From Sporanaerobium hydrogeniformans (GTDB lineage: Bacteria > Bacillota > Clostridia > Lachnospirales > Cellulosilyticaceae): a stretch of 64,000 bases of DNA. This document shows positions 26,599-35,563 of the stretch, one piece after another. The stretch spans positions 43,950 through 107,949 of the forward strand of contig NZ_PEDL01000013.1 in assembly GCF_002735925.1 (NCBI RefSeq), written 5' to 3'. Made by a program: the position numbers and the translations under genes. Positions within the stretch are counted from its first letter, which is position 1; each line of letters opens with the position of its first letter. The notes beneath the pieces were generated by a model. That model was not told the DNA's origin. It was given only the letters and a program-made list of their open reading frames with translations, and searched no databases.

Positions 26599-28047
26599 CT
26601 AAATCACACAGAACATATAGATGGATAAAAGTGAAAAAATAAAAATGCTTCCAATGGATAGACGATAAAACGCTGTGCCATACTTTTTATCTTTATTCTT
26701 GTCAATAAAGCTTCCGAAAAGAAGCGTGTTGATAACAAATACAGGTGCGATATACCTAAAATCCATGGTGCAGCCATAGGGGTACTTTATATTAAAAACG
26801 ATATAGGATACCATAAGTACCCCTGCTGCCAACACAAGATAGAGGATTCTTTCTTCTTTTTCTTTTAAGGAGCTAATGAGAGATACAATCATAAAAAAGC
26901 TAATAAGTGCATAGATAAAAAGCAGGATGGCAGGGACTACAGAGACACTATTAAACTGAAATTCACCAAACAATCCCCCCTTTAAGAGATACATCCAGAT
27001 GTTATAATCCGTAGAGACATTGTTATAGACAGGATGAAATAGCTTGGTTATCGGAAATGAAAAAAACCTCTGTGCCAAGGAATAATGTTGTGATGCAAAT
27101 CCAGCACTCCCCACATCCAGCACGTAATGAAAGGGTTGGTTAAAGAGAATCCAGTTCCGTAGGGGATAAGCAAGTCCAAGAGGGATACTGACTACGGCAA
27201 ACAGACACAAGCTTTGAAGTGTTTTCAGCAGATTATGTTTTTTTATACTTTTAACAACAACATACAGCATCAAAAGACCTGTGGGAATGGCGAATACCCC
27301 AACCGATAGTTTGGACATCATTCCAAGTCCGAAGGATAGAGCGAGTATCAGTGTATTTTTTAGGCTTTGATTTTTAGACCACCTGATACTAAAAAGCAAA
27401 ACCAGGGTCATAAAAAATACTGCTAGAGCGTCGTTATTGACCCGTCCCCCCATAAGATAGAAGTTAGGTAAAAAGGCAACCAGTGAAAGAGGAATAGGCT
27501 TATTTATTTTAAGCTCGGCACAAAGTGATGGGACACAGTAAAGGGTTGCACACGAGAAGGTACATGACACAAGCTTTGCGCAGTCGATGAGGTCAGTTTC
27601 ATTCGTTAAACTCAAAAGAGGCTTAAGCACAGAAATAACCATTCCACTTAAAACATAATAAAGTGGGGGATGATAAAATTGTCCCTCATTACTTATCGGT
27701 AAATGCCCATTAAGGATAGTCAGTATGTACGCCGCATTTCCATTAGAATCTATAGAAAGAGCTTTTAAATCGTGGGGTCTTACGGTACAGGGGGTATAGA
27801 GCATATAGCCTATTCGCATCACAAAGCCAATGAAAAGAATGTATCTTGCCAGCATGTCTTGGTCAAATTTTTGGCAGAGGTTGTAGCCACCCATTAAGGC
27901 TACTGAAATAATGAGAAATAGCATCATGCCTTGCACGCTACTTTCAAGGTGAAGGAGATGCACCCCAACATATACCAGAAGAATGGATAGGCTCAAGGTA
28001 AAAAATCTTATTAAATTATTTTGTTTTTTAAAGAGTAAATGAACCAT
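26599..28047 (-). CDS. GT39-like polytopic membrane glycosyltransferase
   Basis: 482 residues with about twelve membrane segments. The first outside loop has VRPHDLKALSID and FYHPPLYYVLSG, the acidic and HPPL patterns seen in the dolichyl-phosphate-mannose mannosyltransferase (PMT) superfamily. Such enzymes use polyprenyl-phosphate sugars outside the membrane. It is the last of three tightly packed genes, its start codon directly adjoining the stop of the FAD oxidoreductase. Substrates are unknown. Confidence 0.75.
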   Translation of the reverse strand: MVHLLFKKQNNLIRFFTLSLSILLVYVGVHLLHLESSVQGMMLFLIISVALMGGYNLCQKFDQDMLARYILFIGFVMRIGYMLYTPCTVRPHDLKALSIDSNGNAAYILTILNGHLPISNEGQFYHPPLYYVLSGMVISVLKPLLSLTNETDLIDCAKLVSCTFSCATLYCVPSLCAELKINKPIPLSLVAFLPNFYLMGGRVNNDALAVFFMTLVLLFSIRWSKNQSLKNTLILALSFGLGMMSKLSVGVFAIPTGLLMLYVVVKSIKKHNLLKTLQSLCLFAVVSIPLGLAYPLRNWILFNQPFHYVLDVGSAGFASQHYSLAQRFFSFPITKLFHPVYNNVSTDYNIWMYLLKGGLFGEFQFNSVSVVPAILLFIYALISFFMIVSLISSLKEKEERILYLVLAAGVLMVSYIVFNIKYPYGCTMDFRYIAPVFVINTLLFGSFIDKNKDKKYGTAFYRLSIGSIFIFSLLSIYMFCVI

Positions 28048-29469
28048 TTAATTATATTCCTTTTCAGTATTGACCTTCCAAATAGCATCCTTGCATTTAA
28101 CATCATCTAGAATATGATTGACACATTCAAAAGCGGTCAGCATGGAGTGATCCATATTATTATAGCGGTGTTGCCCATTTCTTCCTATACAGTATAGGTT
28201 TTCAAAGCTATCTAAAAATCCTCTGATTTCTTGCATGTGCTTATAGGTTCCAAAATAAGCAGGGTATGCCTTTTCAATTCTTTCAATATGGGTATCTATT
28301 ATGGCACTCTTGTCTGAAAGCATCCCCGTGTGTATAAGCTCATCTGCTGCGAAATCTGCTATTTCTTTATCGGATTTGTTCCAAAGTGCATCCTCCTTGT
28401 TACAAAAATATTCAAGTCCAAGCCATACTGTTTCGTTAGGCTCTTTCACAAGGCTGGAAGACCAATTATTGAAAATCTGAACTCTTCCCATTTGGACACT
28501 TTTATCCTGCATATAGATCCAGCAGTTATCCGTTTTTATAGGCATGTTTTTAATGAGCATACCCACCGTTATAAAATCACGATAAACTAAACCATTCGCT
28601 AGTTTTCTTATAGCATCAGGAACATTTTCCATACCTGAAATCAAATTTTTAATAGGCATGGAAGAGATAAGAATATCTGTAGGCTCTGAAATTTCTTTGC
28701 CATCCCATCGATAGGAAACTTCTGTAATTTGTTTTTTCTCTATCTGTACCTTGTAGACAGCACAGTTCTTCTTAATGTGCCCACCCATTTGAATGATTTC
28801 CTCGGCAACAGCACTCCATAACTCGCCCGGGCCATACGAGGGATAGTAAAATGCCTCAATAAGAGAGGTTTGCGTATTCGAGTTATCTTTTAGGTGCAGG
28901 CAAGACTTGAGACTATCTTTTATCACCTCAAAAATACTTAACCCTTTGACGCGTTGACTGCCCCAATCGGGAGAGATTTTATCCGGAGCTATTCCCCAGA
29001 CCTTTTCGGTATAGTTTTTAAAGAAAAGTTTATAGAGCCTTTTTCCAAAGCGATTTATATAAAAGTCCTCAAGAGAATTTTCCTCTTTTTTGATCATCTG
29101 TGCCTTTAAGTAATGGACAAAAATCAATACAAGCTCTTTTATACCAAGTGCACGTAAGCTTTTTAAATTTGCTTTAATAGGGTAATCTAAAAATTTTTTG
29201 TTATAATATATTTCAGATTTACGTTCCTTTTTTAGTAGAGTCACGCCAGGAATAGCATGCCACCATTTAGTGATGCTGTCACATTTGGAATAAAAGCGAT
29301 GGCCACCTAAATCCATATAATTTCCGTTGTGGCAGACGGTACAGGCGATGCCCCCTATTCTATCTGTTTGTTCGAGAATCGTAACCTCGTATTGAGGGGT
29401 TCTTTTTAGGATTTCATAAGCAGCAGTAAGCCCAGCCGGACCTGCACCGACAATGGTGATTTTTTTCAT
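28048..29469 (-). CDS. FAD-dependent oxidoreductase, UDP-galactopyranose-mutase/protoporphyrinogen-oxidase-like
   Basis: 473 residues. N-terminal FAD-binding GAGPAGLTAAYEIL motif (residues 8-21), an acidic strand end (LEQTDRIGG), then DLGGHRFYSK. A later YTEKVWGI block is typical of the family that includes UDP-galactopyranose mutase and related amine-oxidase-fold enzymes. It overlaps the upstream GT39-like gene by four bases and abuts the downstream one, so it should act with both. A likely role is modification of a sugar nucleotide or lipid-linked sugar. It is longer than a standard mutase, and the substrate cannot be assigned. Confidence 0.72.
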   Translation of the reverse strand: MKKITIVGAGPAGLTAAYEILKRTPQYEVTILEQTDRIGGIACTVCHNGNYMDLGGHRFYSKCDSITKWWHAIPGVTLLKKERKSEIYYNKKFLDYPIKANLKSLRALGIKELVLIFVHYLKAQMIKKEENSLEDFYINRFGKRLYKLFFKNYTEKVWGIAPDKISPDWGSQRVKGLSIFEVIKDSLKSCLHLKDNSNTQTSLIEAFYYPSYGPGELWSAVAEEIIQMGGHIKKNCAVYKVQIEKKQITEVSYRWDGKEISEPTDILISSMPIKNLISGMENVPDAIRKLANGLVYRDFITVGMLIKNMPIKTDNCWIYMQDKSVQMGRVQIFNNWSSSLVKEPNETVWLGLEYFCNKEDALWNKSDKEIADFAADELIHTGMLSDKSAIIDTHIERIEKAYPAYFGTYKHMQEIRGFLDSFENLYCIGRNGQHRYNNMDHSMLTAFECVNHILDDVKCKDAIWKVNTEKEYN

Positions 29470-30923
29470 GGTACGCTCTTTACCTTTCTGTATAGATAGC
29501 CACAGTCGTTGTTAAATACTTCGGTGTAGCCTGTCCTTAGGATTTCTGAAAGCTCAGGGTTGGTAGTGTCCGTTTGGAAATCAAAGTACGATAAAACCCA
29601 GCTTGGTTTATTTTTCCTTACATAATCTGTACAATATTTTGCAATATCTGGATTAATTTTAGCCATCCAAGTCTGCATGGTAAAATACTTGCAAGGGGTA
29701 TTTAAGCTCACTTCATAGATAAACATTGCAGGCATATTATAAGCAAAGCAATCGTTTTTCTCATCATCTGGTATGAGATTATACATTGCGTGTGTGCTTC
29801 GTTTATATTCAGTAATATAACTTTTTTTCTCTATTATTTTTGTACCTAGAAAGCTATTTATACACACCAATACAAAAATCAAGGCTAAGATAGCCGTAGA
29901 CAGAGACTTTTTCTTGCTTCTTATGCCATACTTGATGATAAATAGGGCAGAATAGGCGGTTAAAGGTGCTAGAAGCGTCCAATAATACATATAAGGATGC
30001 CTGCCTATCAATAGTGCAAACGCAATGACTATAGAACTAAGTAAGATAAAGTTACCGATTTTTATTTCGTCACTTGAATAACAGGTGCACATCGCAATGA
30101 GATGGATTCCCAAAGCAATAAAAAAGCATAAAAGTTGCTGACTGTTTCCATTTGGAATAAGACGAAAACGTTCTGCTCCAACTTGGCAATATTTGATATT
30201 ATGTAAAAAAGTGGCATCAAACATCTCATACAGTGTTCCTACGCTTAAATGATAGAGAATGAGTGGAAGTGTCACGCTCATCATTCCTAAAGAACCAAAA
30301 ATGAAAGCACTTTTGATTTTATCTGGGCTTTTCCTAAGCAGATCCATGCCAATAAAAAGGATAATGGTTACAATAAGTGCCACATTATTGGGGCGTATGA
30401 AAAAGACTAAACCGAAGCACAAACCAAGACCATAGGACATGGAAGACGTTAGCTTTTTGTCCTTTAGCCACTTGTCAAAAACGAAAAGTGAAATGAGGCA
30501 AAAGAAATTACTGTATTCCTCGGTATAATTTCCACCGTTGAATAAGGTGACCGTTACCCATAGATAGACAAGTGGTATGCAAAGAGATAAGATGCTGTTA
30601 ATAGATTGAGATGCCATTTTATAAAGGATGATAGTAGAAAGGATGATTAGGAAAAGCTCTGTAAGCCATACGCCTATTGTTCCATCCATTAAAAGCTGCG
30701 GAAGCATATTAAACATAAAGAGAATGGGCCCTTTATGGTCAAAAAGATCTGAATAAAGTATTTTTCCTTGTGCCATTGCCTTACCCATCACCAGATACAT
30801 ACTGCTATCTACCCCCAAATACTCAAAAAGAGGGCTTGTGTTGTAGGCAAAAAGAAGCATAAACAAAGTAGACCCTATCATTAAAATGCTATATGCGATT
30901 GTTGATTGTACATCCTTTTGCAT
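29466..30923 (-). CDS. GT39-like polytopic membrane glycosyltransferase
   Basis: 485 residues, first gene of the three-gene - strand operon. About eleven membrane helices. The first outer loop contains VDSSMYLVMGKAM and YSDLFDHKGP, the pattern of bacterial PMT_2/GT39 proteins in which an Asp is catalytic. The start is well supported by AGGAGG ending five bases upstream of ATG. Together with the oxidoreductase and second GT39-like protein it may glycosylate a surface polymer or protein. Confidence 0.8.
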   Translation of the reverse strand: MQKDVQSTIAYSILMIGSTLFMLLFAYNTSPLFEYLGVDSSMYLVMGKAMAQGKILYSDLFDHKGPILFMFNMLPQLLMDGTIGVWLTELFLIILSTIILYKMASQSINSILSLCIPLVYLWVTVTLFNGGNYTEEYSNFFCLISLFVFDKWLKDKKLTSSMSYGLGLCFGLVFFIRPNNVALIVTIILFIGMDLLRKSPDKIKSAFIFGSLGMMSVTLPLILYHLSVGTLYEMFDATFLHNIKYCQVGAERFRLIPNGNSQQLLCFFIALGIHLIAMCTCYSSDEIKIGNFILLSSIVIAFALLIGRHPYMYYWTLLAPLTAYSALFIIKYGIRSKKKSLSTAILALIFVLVCINSFLGTKIIEKKSYITEYKRSTHAMYNLIPDDEKNDCFAYNMPAMFIYEVSLNTPCKYFTMQTWMAKINPDIAKYCTDYVRKNKPSWVLSYFDFQTDTTNPELSEILRTGYTEVFNNDCGYLYRKVKSVP

Positions 30924-31074
30924 AGCAGCCTCCTGCCTATATCATTCTTGCTACAACAGCATACAATATACATATTATAATCTAAACGTATTTGTTTTTG
31001 TATATTTTTATAAAATAATTTGGAATATTAAGGATAAAAGATTGTGAAATGATTTTAAAGTTGTTGATAGTCGT

Positions 31075-31120
31075 AAAATGCCAAACTTGAGAGTGAAATA
31101 CTCCAAGTTTGGCATTTTTT
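31075..31120 (-). terminator. strong hairpin terminator after the dehydratase gene
   Basis: Long stem (AAAATGCCAAACTTG on one side, CAAGTTTGGCATTTT on the other) with an additional GAG/CTC inner stem and A/T runs on both sides. It directly follows the stop codon of the - strand gene at 31119, with which it overlaps by a base or two, and can work in both directions. Confidence 0.85.
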
Positions 31121-33005
31121 AGATTACCTGAGTTTGGTGGTGAGTTATTTGAGGGGTGTAGGTATAGGTAGGGACAAGATCTTTAATAGCAGCTTTAAGG
31201 GTTTCTTCATCGTAAAGGCTTGCTTGAAGGACTTCAAGCTTTTCTAAAAGGACTTCAAAGGAAAGCTCCATGGGCTGCCCAATATAGATTTTGTCGCAGC
31301 TGGTGGTTTGGAGTCCTTCTTCGTTTAAAAGGAGCTCTTCAAAGAGCTTCTCACCCGGACGAAGCCCTGTGATTTTGATATCTATGTCTTTCCCTAACTC
31401 AAGGCCAGAGAGCTTGATGAAGTTTTTGGCAAGGTCCATGATCTTAATGGGTTCTCCCATATCTAGGATAAAGATTTCACCACCTTTGGCAAAGGTTAAA
31501 GCCTCCAGGATAAGGCGAACGGCTTCAGGAATGGTCATGAAATAGCGAATGATATCCGGATGGGTGACAGTTAATGGACCGCCTGCTTCAAGCTGTTTTT
31601 TAAAGAGGGGGATGACACTCCCATTGCTGCCTAAAACATTTCCAAAGCGAACAGCTGCAAACTCAGTCGAAGAACCTTTGAGGGCCTGAATAATCATTTC
31701 ACAAATCCGTTTGCTAGCCCCCATCACGTTAGTAGGGTTAACAGCCTTGTCTGTGGAAATGAGGATAAACTTCTTAACTTGGTATTCTTTGGCGAGTAGA
31801 GCGGTATTCAGTGTGCCAAAAACGTTATTTTTAATAGCTTCCTCAGGACTACTTTCCATAAGCGGAACATGTTTATGGGCGGCAGCATGAAAGATGAGCT
31901 CTGGCTGATGTTTAGCAAAAACGTAGCGTAATTTGTCCTTGTCTCTTACAGAGCCGATAATGACTTCTAAAAGCTCTTTGGAAACTCCTTTTTGGAGAAG
32001 TTCATTTTGAAGGTCATAGGCGTTATTTTCATAAATATCAAAGATAATAAGTTTTTTAGGCTGTAAGTCAATGATTTGACGGCAGAGCTCAGAGCCGATG
32101 GAGCCTCCCGCGCCTGTAACGAGGACAGTGTGGCTGTGTATGTAGGTTTGAAGCTGAGTATTATCAAGGTTTATTTCCTCCCGTCCTAAAAGGTCCTCGA
32201 TGCTAACACGGCGTAAGTTCTTGAGGCCAAAGCTGGCATCAATGGTTTGGGAAAGTGGCGGAACTAGCTCTAGCTGACAAGAAGTTGTATTACAGATTTT
32301 AATGATTTCCGCGATACGTTTTTTTGAAGCAGAGGGAATGGCAATGAGGATTTTATCAATTTGCCATTTTTGAGCGAGCTCTGGGATTTGGGGGAGTGTA
32401 CCACGAACAGGTACACCATGAATATTGGCGTGGTGCTTACGCCGGTCATCATCCACTGCTAGGATGATGTCATTTTCACCATAAAACTCTTTTTGAAGCT
32501 CTTTAATAAGGATGGAGCTTGCTTCACCTGCACCTACAATCATGAGGCGTTTTTTAAGAGAAGCTTCCTCTTTGCCAAAAAGGCTGCGCAGTGAAAGGGT
32601 TTCATCCTTTAATAAGCGATAGAGCATACGGATACTGATCCGTGAGCCTGCCATAAAAATAAGAATAATAAGGAGATAAATGATGTAAACCGAACGAGGT
32701 AGCAAATGGCCAATCATGGTACCAAAGGAAAGGGCACCTGTAGAGCCAATGATGACGGCAATGACTAGACGAAAGAGCTCCTTTGTACTGGTGTACTGCC
32801 AGAGGATAGAGTAAATATTAAAGAGCATATAAACGCCTATTTGGATAAAGGGAATGACAAGCATATTATTGCGAAAAGCAATGATAAAGTTCGGGGGAAT
32901 CTTAAAGTCAACCCGAAGACAAAGCGCTAAAAAAAAGGCAAGGTCGATTAAAAGTGCATCAAGTAATATAAGTAATAGCTTATAACGCTTCATGGGGAAA
33001 GTCAT
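31119..33005 (-). CDS. CapD/PglF-type membrane nucleotide-sugar 4,6-dehydratase
   Basis: 628 residues. Four membrane helices in the first ~115, a linker Rossmann domain (~150-270, VGAGEASSILI), then the catalytic short-chain dehydrogenase domain from ~290 with VTGAGGSIGSELC, STDKAVNPTNVMGASKR (Met replacing the usual catalytic Tyr, as in PglF/FlaA1 relatives) and ITGLRPGEKLFEELL. Such enzymes convert UDP-GlcNAc to UDP-4-keto-6-deoxy-GlcNAc for diaminobacillosamine, FucNAc or QuiNAc. No aminotransferase or acetyltransferase is adjacent; the WecE-like enzyme at 19.3 kb is of the dTDP class. Its 4-keto product may serve another locus. Confidence 0.88.
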   Translation of the reverse strand: MTFPMKRYKLLLILLDALLIDLAFFLALCLRVDFKIPPNFIIAFRNNMLVIPFIQIGVYMLFNIYSILWQYTSTKELFRLVIAVIIGSTGALSFGTMIGHLLPRSVYIIYLLIILIFMAGSRISIRMLYRLLKDETLSLRSLFGKEEASLKKRLMIVGAGEASSILIKELQKEFYGENDIILAVDDDRRKHHANIHGVPVRGTLPQIPELAQKWQIDKILIAIPSASKKRIAEIIKICNTTSCQLELVPPLSQTIDASFGLKNLRRVSIEDLLGREEINLDNTQLQTYIHSHTVLVTGAGGSIGSELCRQIIDLQPKKLIIFDIYENNAYDLQNELLQKGVSKELLEVIIGSVRDKDKLRYVFAKHQPELIFHAAAHKHVPLMESSPEEAIKNNVFGTLNTALLAKEYQVKKFILISTDKAVNPTNVMGASKRICEMIIQALKGSSTEFAAVRFGNVLGSNGSVIPLFKKQLEAGGPLTVTHPDIIRYFMTIPEAVRLILEALTFAKGGEIFILDMGEPIKIMDLAKNFIKLSGLELGKDIDIKITGLRPGEKLFEELLLNEEGLQTTSCDKIYIGQPMELSFEVLLEKLEVLQASLYDEETLKAAIKDLVPTYTYTPQITHHQTQVI

Positions 33006-33288
33006 CTCCTTAACAAATTCTAGAAAATTCTTTATAAGTATAGCATAGAGAGGAGTAGCCGTCGAGTAGAAAAGAAGAACTAAGACTTAAGGTGCTTCAA
33101 GTGATAAGGTGAAGGCAAAGCTTTGGTATTAAAGGGATTAATGGCAAAAATGTGATGCTGCATTTGGTGAAAAAGGAGTTGCTTACACGCCCCAAATAGG
33201 GTATAACTAGATTACCAACTCAAATGGATAAAATTTCCAATAAACAGGATGTCAGGTAGAGAAAAAATTTTTAGGGGGATGGATCAAG
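33006..33288. other. 283-base spacer between divergent genes
   Basis: Holds the promoter regions of the divergent dehydratase (-) and the small membrane protein (+). I see no RNA gene, repeat or clear operator in it. Confidence 0.4.
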
Positions 33289-33498
33289 ATGATGGAGATG
33301 TTTTTTTGTGTGATGTTTTTTGTACTACCCTTGGTGGGCATGTTTGTAAGTTTAGTAGTAGGAGCTTTTAAAAAGGAAAAACAAAAAAGACAGGTGCCTT
33401 CTTATACTTATAAGGTAAAGGCGAGAAGGCAGGAAAGGCAACCTGTGGGAGGCTATTGTTATAACGGGGGAGAGGTTCAGGTACTAGACACAAGTTAA
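33289..33498 (+). CDS. small single-span membrane protein of unknown function
   Basis: 69 residues: a short N-terminus, one strongly hydrophobic helix (residues ~3-26), a basic stretch KKEKQKR, and a hydrophilic tail rich in Arg, Gln and Tyr. AGGGGG at 33273-33278 precedes ATG 33289 (33292 is a second possible start). Composition and ribosome-binding site favour a real gene. No family recognised. Confidence 0.5.
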   Translation: MMEMFFCVMFFVLPLVGMFVSLVVGAFKKEKQKRQVPSYTYKVKARRQERQPVGGYCYNGGEVQVLDTS

Positions 33499-33585
33499 TG
33501 ACTAATGTAAAAAGAAGTAGAAGGAAAAAGAATCGACTTTACATAGATTAGAAAGCTACATAAAAGGCATAAAAAAAGAAAGACA

Positions 33586-33618
33586 TGAAAAAGTCCTCAG
33601 GCTGCAGACTGAGGACCT
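33586..33618 (-). terminator. terminator downstream of the ComK-like gene
   Basis: Stem GTCCTCAG / CTGAGGAC (33593-33600 and 33609-33616), followed on the - strand by TTTTT. It ends transcripts from the - strand gene at 33800-34267 and would leave a 3' untranslated region of about 200 bases. Confidence 0.75.
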
Positions 33619-33799
33619 CCAATAAAACGTATTTAGAAAGAGGCGATAAGGAAAGGTGATCAAAGGCACAAGAGGGTTGTCATAAACAGTAAAGAAAGTT
33701 AAAGGATGAGCGGAGAAAGGAAAACTAAGAAAAGGAGCATGCCATCTCATTAAATGAGTCCTTAAAAGAGAAGGAGACGGGGCAGGGGACTCCTTTAAC

Positions 33800-34267
33800 T
33801 TAGTCTTTCCACATAAATTCATATTGTTTTTTATAATCGGTGTAGGCGTAGCTTAGGAAAGCTGCGTCTTTTTGTTTTTTTAGTAAATAAGACTTTGTGG
33901 AGAGGTGAGCAAGGGTTTGGCCTGTAGAAAGTGTAAGGCAGTAATCTTCCAGTGTTTGAATGAAGACATTATTAACATAGCCAAAACACCCATCTTGCTT
34001 AGTGACAGGCTTACGGAATTTTACAGGAAGCAAAATGTGTGTTTCATCAATGATAAGTGGGGTGTTGAGCTTAGCACCTAATACCTGACTGGTCCAAAAA
34101 CGAATAGCACGTGGGTCTAAGTGAAGCTGATAGAGTAGCTTAGTGATATAAGCTTTAATGGAGCAGCTAAAGTATTCCTTTGAACCATCTTTAAAAAGAA
34201 CACAGGTAGAATTCTGACCTCGCTCATCATAAAAAGGAATAAGGGCAACAAAATGTAAATACAGCAT
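33800..34267 (-). CDS. ComK-like regulator (tentative)
   Basis: 155 residues. The middle aligns by eye with Bacillus ComK: NTPLIIDETHILLPVKFRKP resembles the ComK HKPPIMVDPSNQIFLFPT region, a later Gly-Tyr-Val corresponds to its GWIS, and a GQTLAHLSTKSYLLKKQ stretch corresponds to GKTMELPISYNSFENQ. ComK proteins are DNA-binding activators of competence. The match is partial and shorter than B. subtilis ComK (192 residues), so treat it as family-level at best. It has an AAGGAGG ribosome-binding site and a sigma-A promoter overlapping or abutting a LexA box. It is divergent from a sigma-factor gene with which it probably forms one regulatory module. Confidence 0.5.
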   Translation of the reverse strand: MLYLHFVALIPFYDERGQNSTCVLFKDGSKEYFSCSIKAYITKLLYQLHLDPRAIRFWTSQVLGAKLNTPLIIDETHILLPVKFRKPVTKQDGCFGYVNNVFIQTLEDYCLTLSTGQTLAHLSTKSYLLKKQKDAAFLSYAYTDYKKQYEFMWKD

Positions 34268-34285
34268 AAAAAATACCTCCTTAAT

Positions 34286-34299
34286 CGAACATATGTTCT
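34286..34299 (-). promoter_or_regulatory. Gram-positive LexA (SOS) box
   Basis: CGAACATATGTTCT contains the GAAC-N4-GTTC core with the preferred ATAT centre and a flanking C of the Bacillus-type consensus. It lies immediately downstream of the -10 of the ComK-like gene's promoter, where bound LexA would block transcription. It predicts DNA-damage induction. Confidence 0.75.
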
Positions 34300-34328
34300 A
34301 TTATAAAAGGTATTTCAAATATTTGCAA
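34300..34328 (-). promoter_or_regulatory. sigma-A-type promoter of the ComK-like gene
   Basis: On the - strand, TTGCAA (34323-34328) and TATAAT (34300-34305) are separated by exactly 17 bases. The predicted start falls inside the LexA box, and the start codon is ~30 bases further on. Confidence 0.7.
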
Positions 34329-34477
34329 TATTATAATAAGAATTTCTAAATATTTCCTAATACTTATAAACATTCTGCTTTAACTTAAAGAAAGGCGACA
34401 TTTCATAAAAAAGGCAGCAGATGTTATCTTGAACTTGCGCAAATCAAAAGAAAAGGTTGCAACCGGAAAGGTTCAAG

Positions 34478-35011
34478 ATGACGAAAGAAGAAAGAGAAAA
34501 ATCCCTTTTATGGCACGAGAGGCTGCGTCCCTTGCAGAAAAAGTTTATGAGAGAAACACTTTTATGGGGATATGAAAAGGAAGATTTAGAGCAGGAATGC
34601 TATCTCCTCCTTGTCAAATGCTTAGAGCGTTTTGAAGAGGGGTTAGGTGTACCCTTTGAAAGCTACTACAAGATCCAGCTTTATGGTTGGCGAGCCAATG
34701 AAAACCGTAAGAAAAGAGAGTATACTAGCTTAAATGATGAGATAGATCGAATGGTTTTAGAAAAAAAGGATGAAGGAGTGGATGTGGAAGGGGAAGTAGT
34801 CATGCGTATAGGGATAGAAGGATTGCTTGAAAAGCTAGGGGATCTAGGCAGAACTGAAAGAGCTATTATAAAGAGGCATTATCTAGAAGGTAGGAAGCTA
34901 ACAGAGCTTGCCAAAGAGCTGCACCTTCCTTATAGCACCCTTAAAAACAAAAAAAGAAAAATAGCAAAAAAGTTAGCCACTTTGTGCTGGCAAACACATA
35001 TAGAAAGGTGA
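34478..35011 (+). CDS. sigma-70 family RNA polymerase sigma factor
   Basis: 177 residues from ATG 34478; TTG 34457 would add seven residues but lacks a spaced ribosome-binding site, while GGAAAGG precedes the ATG. Region 2 spans ~35-95 (YEKEDLEQECYLLLVKCLERF, then the YKIQLYGWRANENRKKRE promoter-melting part) and region 4 spans ~120-170 (GRTERAIIKRHYLEGRKLTELAKELHLPYSTLKNKKRK, a helix-turn-helix). It is a small alternative sigma factor without region 3. It may direct transcription of the small DUF1659/DUF2922/YvrJ genes that follow, recalling UviA/TcdR and SigO-type modules; that link is inference. Confidence 0.8.
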   Translation: MTKEEREKSLLWHERLRPLQKKFMRETLLWGYEKEDLEQECYLLLVKCLERFEEGLGVPFESYYKIQLYGWRANENRKKREYTSLNDEIDRMVLEKKDEGVDVEGEVVMRIGIEGLLEKLGDLGRTERAIIKRHYLEGRKLTELAKELHLPYSTLKNKKRKIAKKLATLCWQTHIER

Positions 35012-35036
35012 ATAAGCAAAGAAGGAGGTGAGGCAG

Positions 35037-35231
35037 ATGGCAGTAGCAGCAGATGTTAAAGGCGTTAAAGTAGTCTTGAAGTTAGCAAAGGGGACTCAAA
35101 CGATCTCTAACTGTCAAAAGACCGCAGATGATGAGGCACTTTTCACACTAGGACATGCAGTAGGCGGGCTAACACAGGAAGGCGTAGAAACTGTTTCTAA
35201 AGTGGTTGAGTCTACGCTCATTGAAGGTTAA
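35037..35231 (+). CDS. DUF1659-family small protein
   Basis: 64 residues from ATG 35037, with GAAGGAGGT at 35021-35029. The pattern KVVLKLAKGTQTISNCQKTADDEALFTLGHAVGGL fits the DUF1659 family, and the protein is small, soluble and probably beta-alpha. Function unknown. Family members commonly sit beside a DUF2922 gene, as here, with 35 bases between them. Confidence 0.75.
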   Translation: MAVAADVKGVKVVLKLAKGTQTISNCQKTADDEALFTLGHAVGGLTQEGVETVSKVVESTLIEG

Positions 35232-35266
35232 GAGAAGGGAAGTAAGGAAGGAAAGGAGGTGAAAAC

Positions 35267-35491
35267 ATGGCTGAGATTACAAAAAAGGTATTGGTTCTTG
35301 CTTTTCAAACCACAAAGGGAAAAGAAGCTCGTTTAACCATTAATGTACCAAAGGCTGATTTAGATGGGGCAACAGTTGGTGCGGCAATGGATGCAGTGAT
35401 TGGAAGTGGAGCTTATGGAGATGGCGATTTAGCAGCAGTTAAGGCTGGAGCTAAATACGTGATTCAGGAGGTTGAAGAAATTACACTTTAA
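35267..35491 (+). CDS. DUF2922-family small protein
   Basis: 74 residues, with AGGAGGTG upstream. The TTKGKEARLTINVPKADLDGATVGAAMDAVI pattern is typical of DUF2922. No catalytic residues or membrane segment are visible. It is resident between DUF1659 and YvrJ genes, and a terminator-like hairpin follows it, so the YvrJ gene may be made at a lower level. Confidence 0.75.
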   Translation: MAEITKKVLVLAFQTTKGKEARLTINVPKADLDGATVGAAMDAVIGSGAYGDGDLAAVKAGAKYVIQEVEEITL

Positions 35492-35504
35492 TGAAGGTTA
35501 GGAA

Positions 35505-35540
35505 GGAGCTGGTAGATAGACATCTAGCAGCTCTTTTTCT
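35505..35540 (+). terminator. hairpin terminator between DUF2922 and YvrJ genes
   Basis: Stem GAGCTG-G-TAGAT / ATCTA-G-CAGCTC with one internal mismatch and a four-base loop, followed by TTTTTCTTT. It may be partial, allowing some read-through to the YvrJ gene. Confidence 0.7.
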
Positions 35541-35563
35541 TTGAGGTGAAAAGGAGGAACAAA

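Noticed and set aside
33556..33822. 88-codon frame on the - strand downstream of the ComK-like gene
   Set aside because: It starts inside that gene, contains its terminator hairpin, lacks a ribosome-binding site and has unlikely composition.
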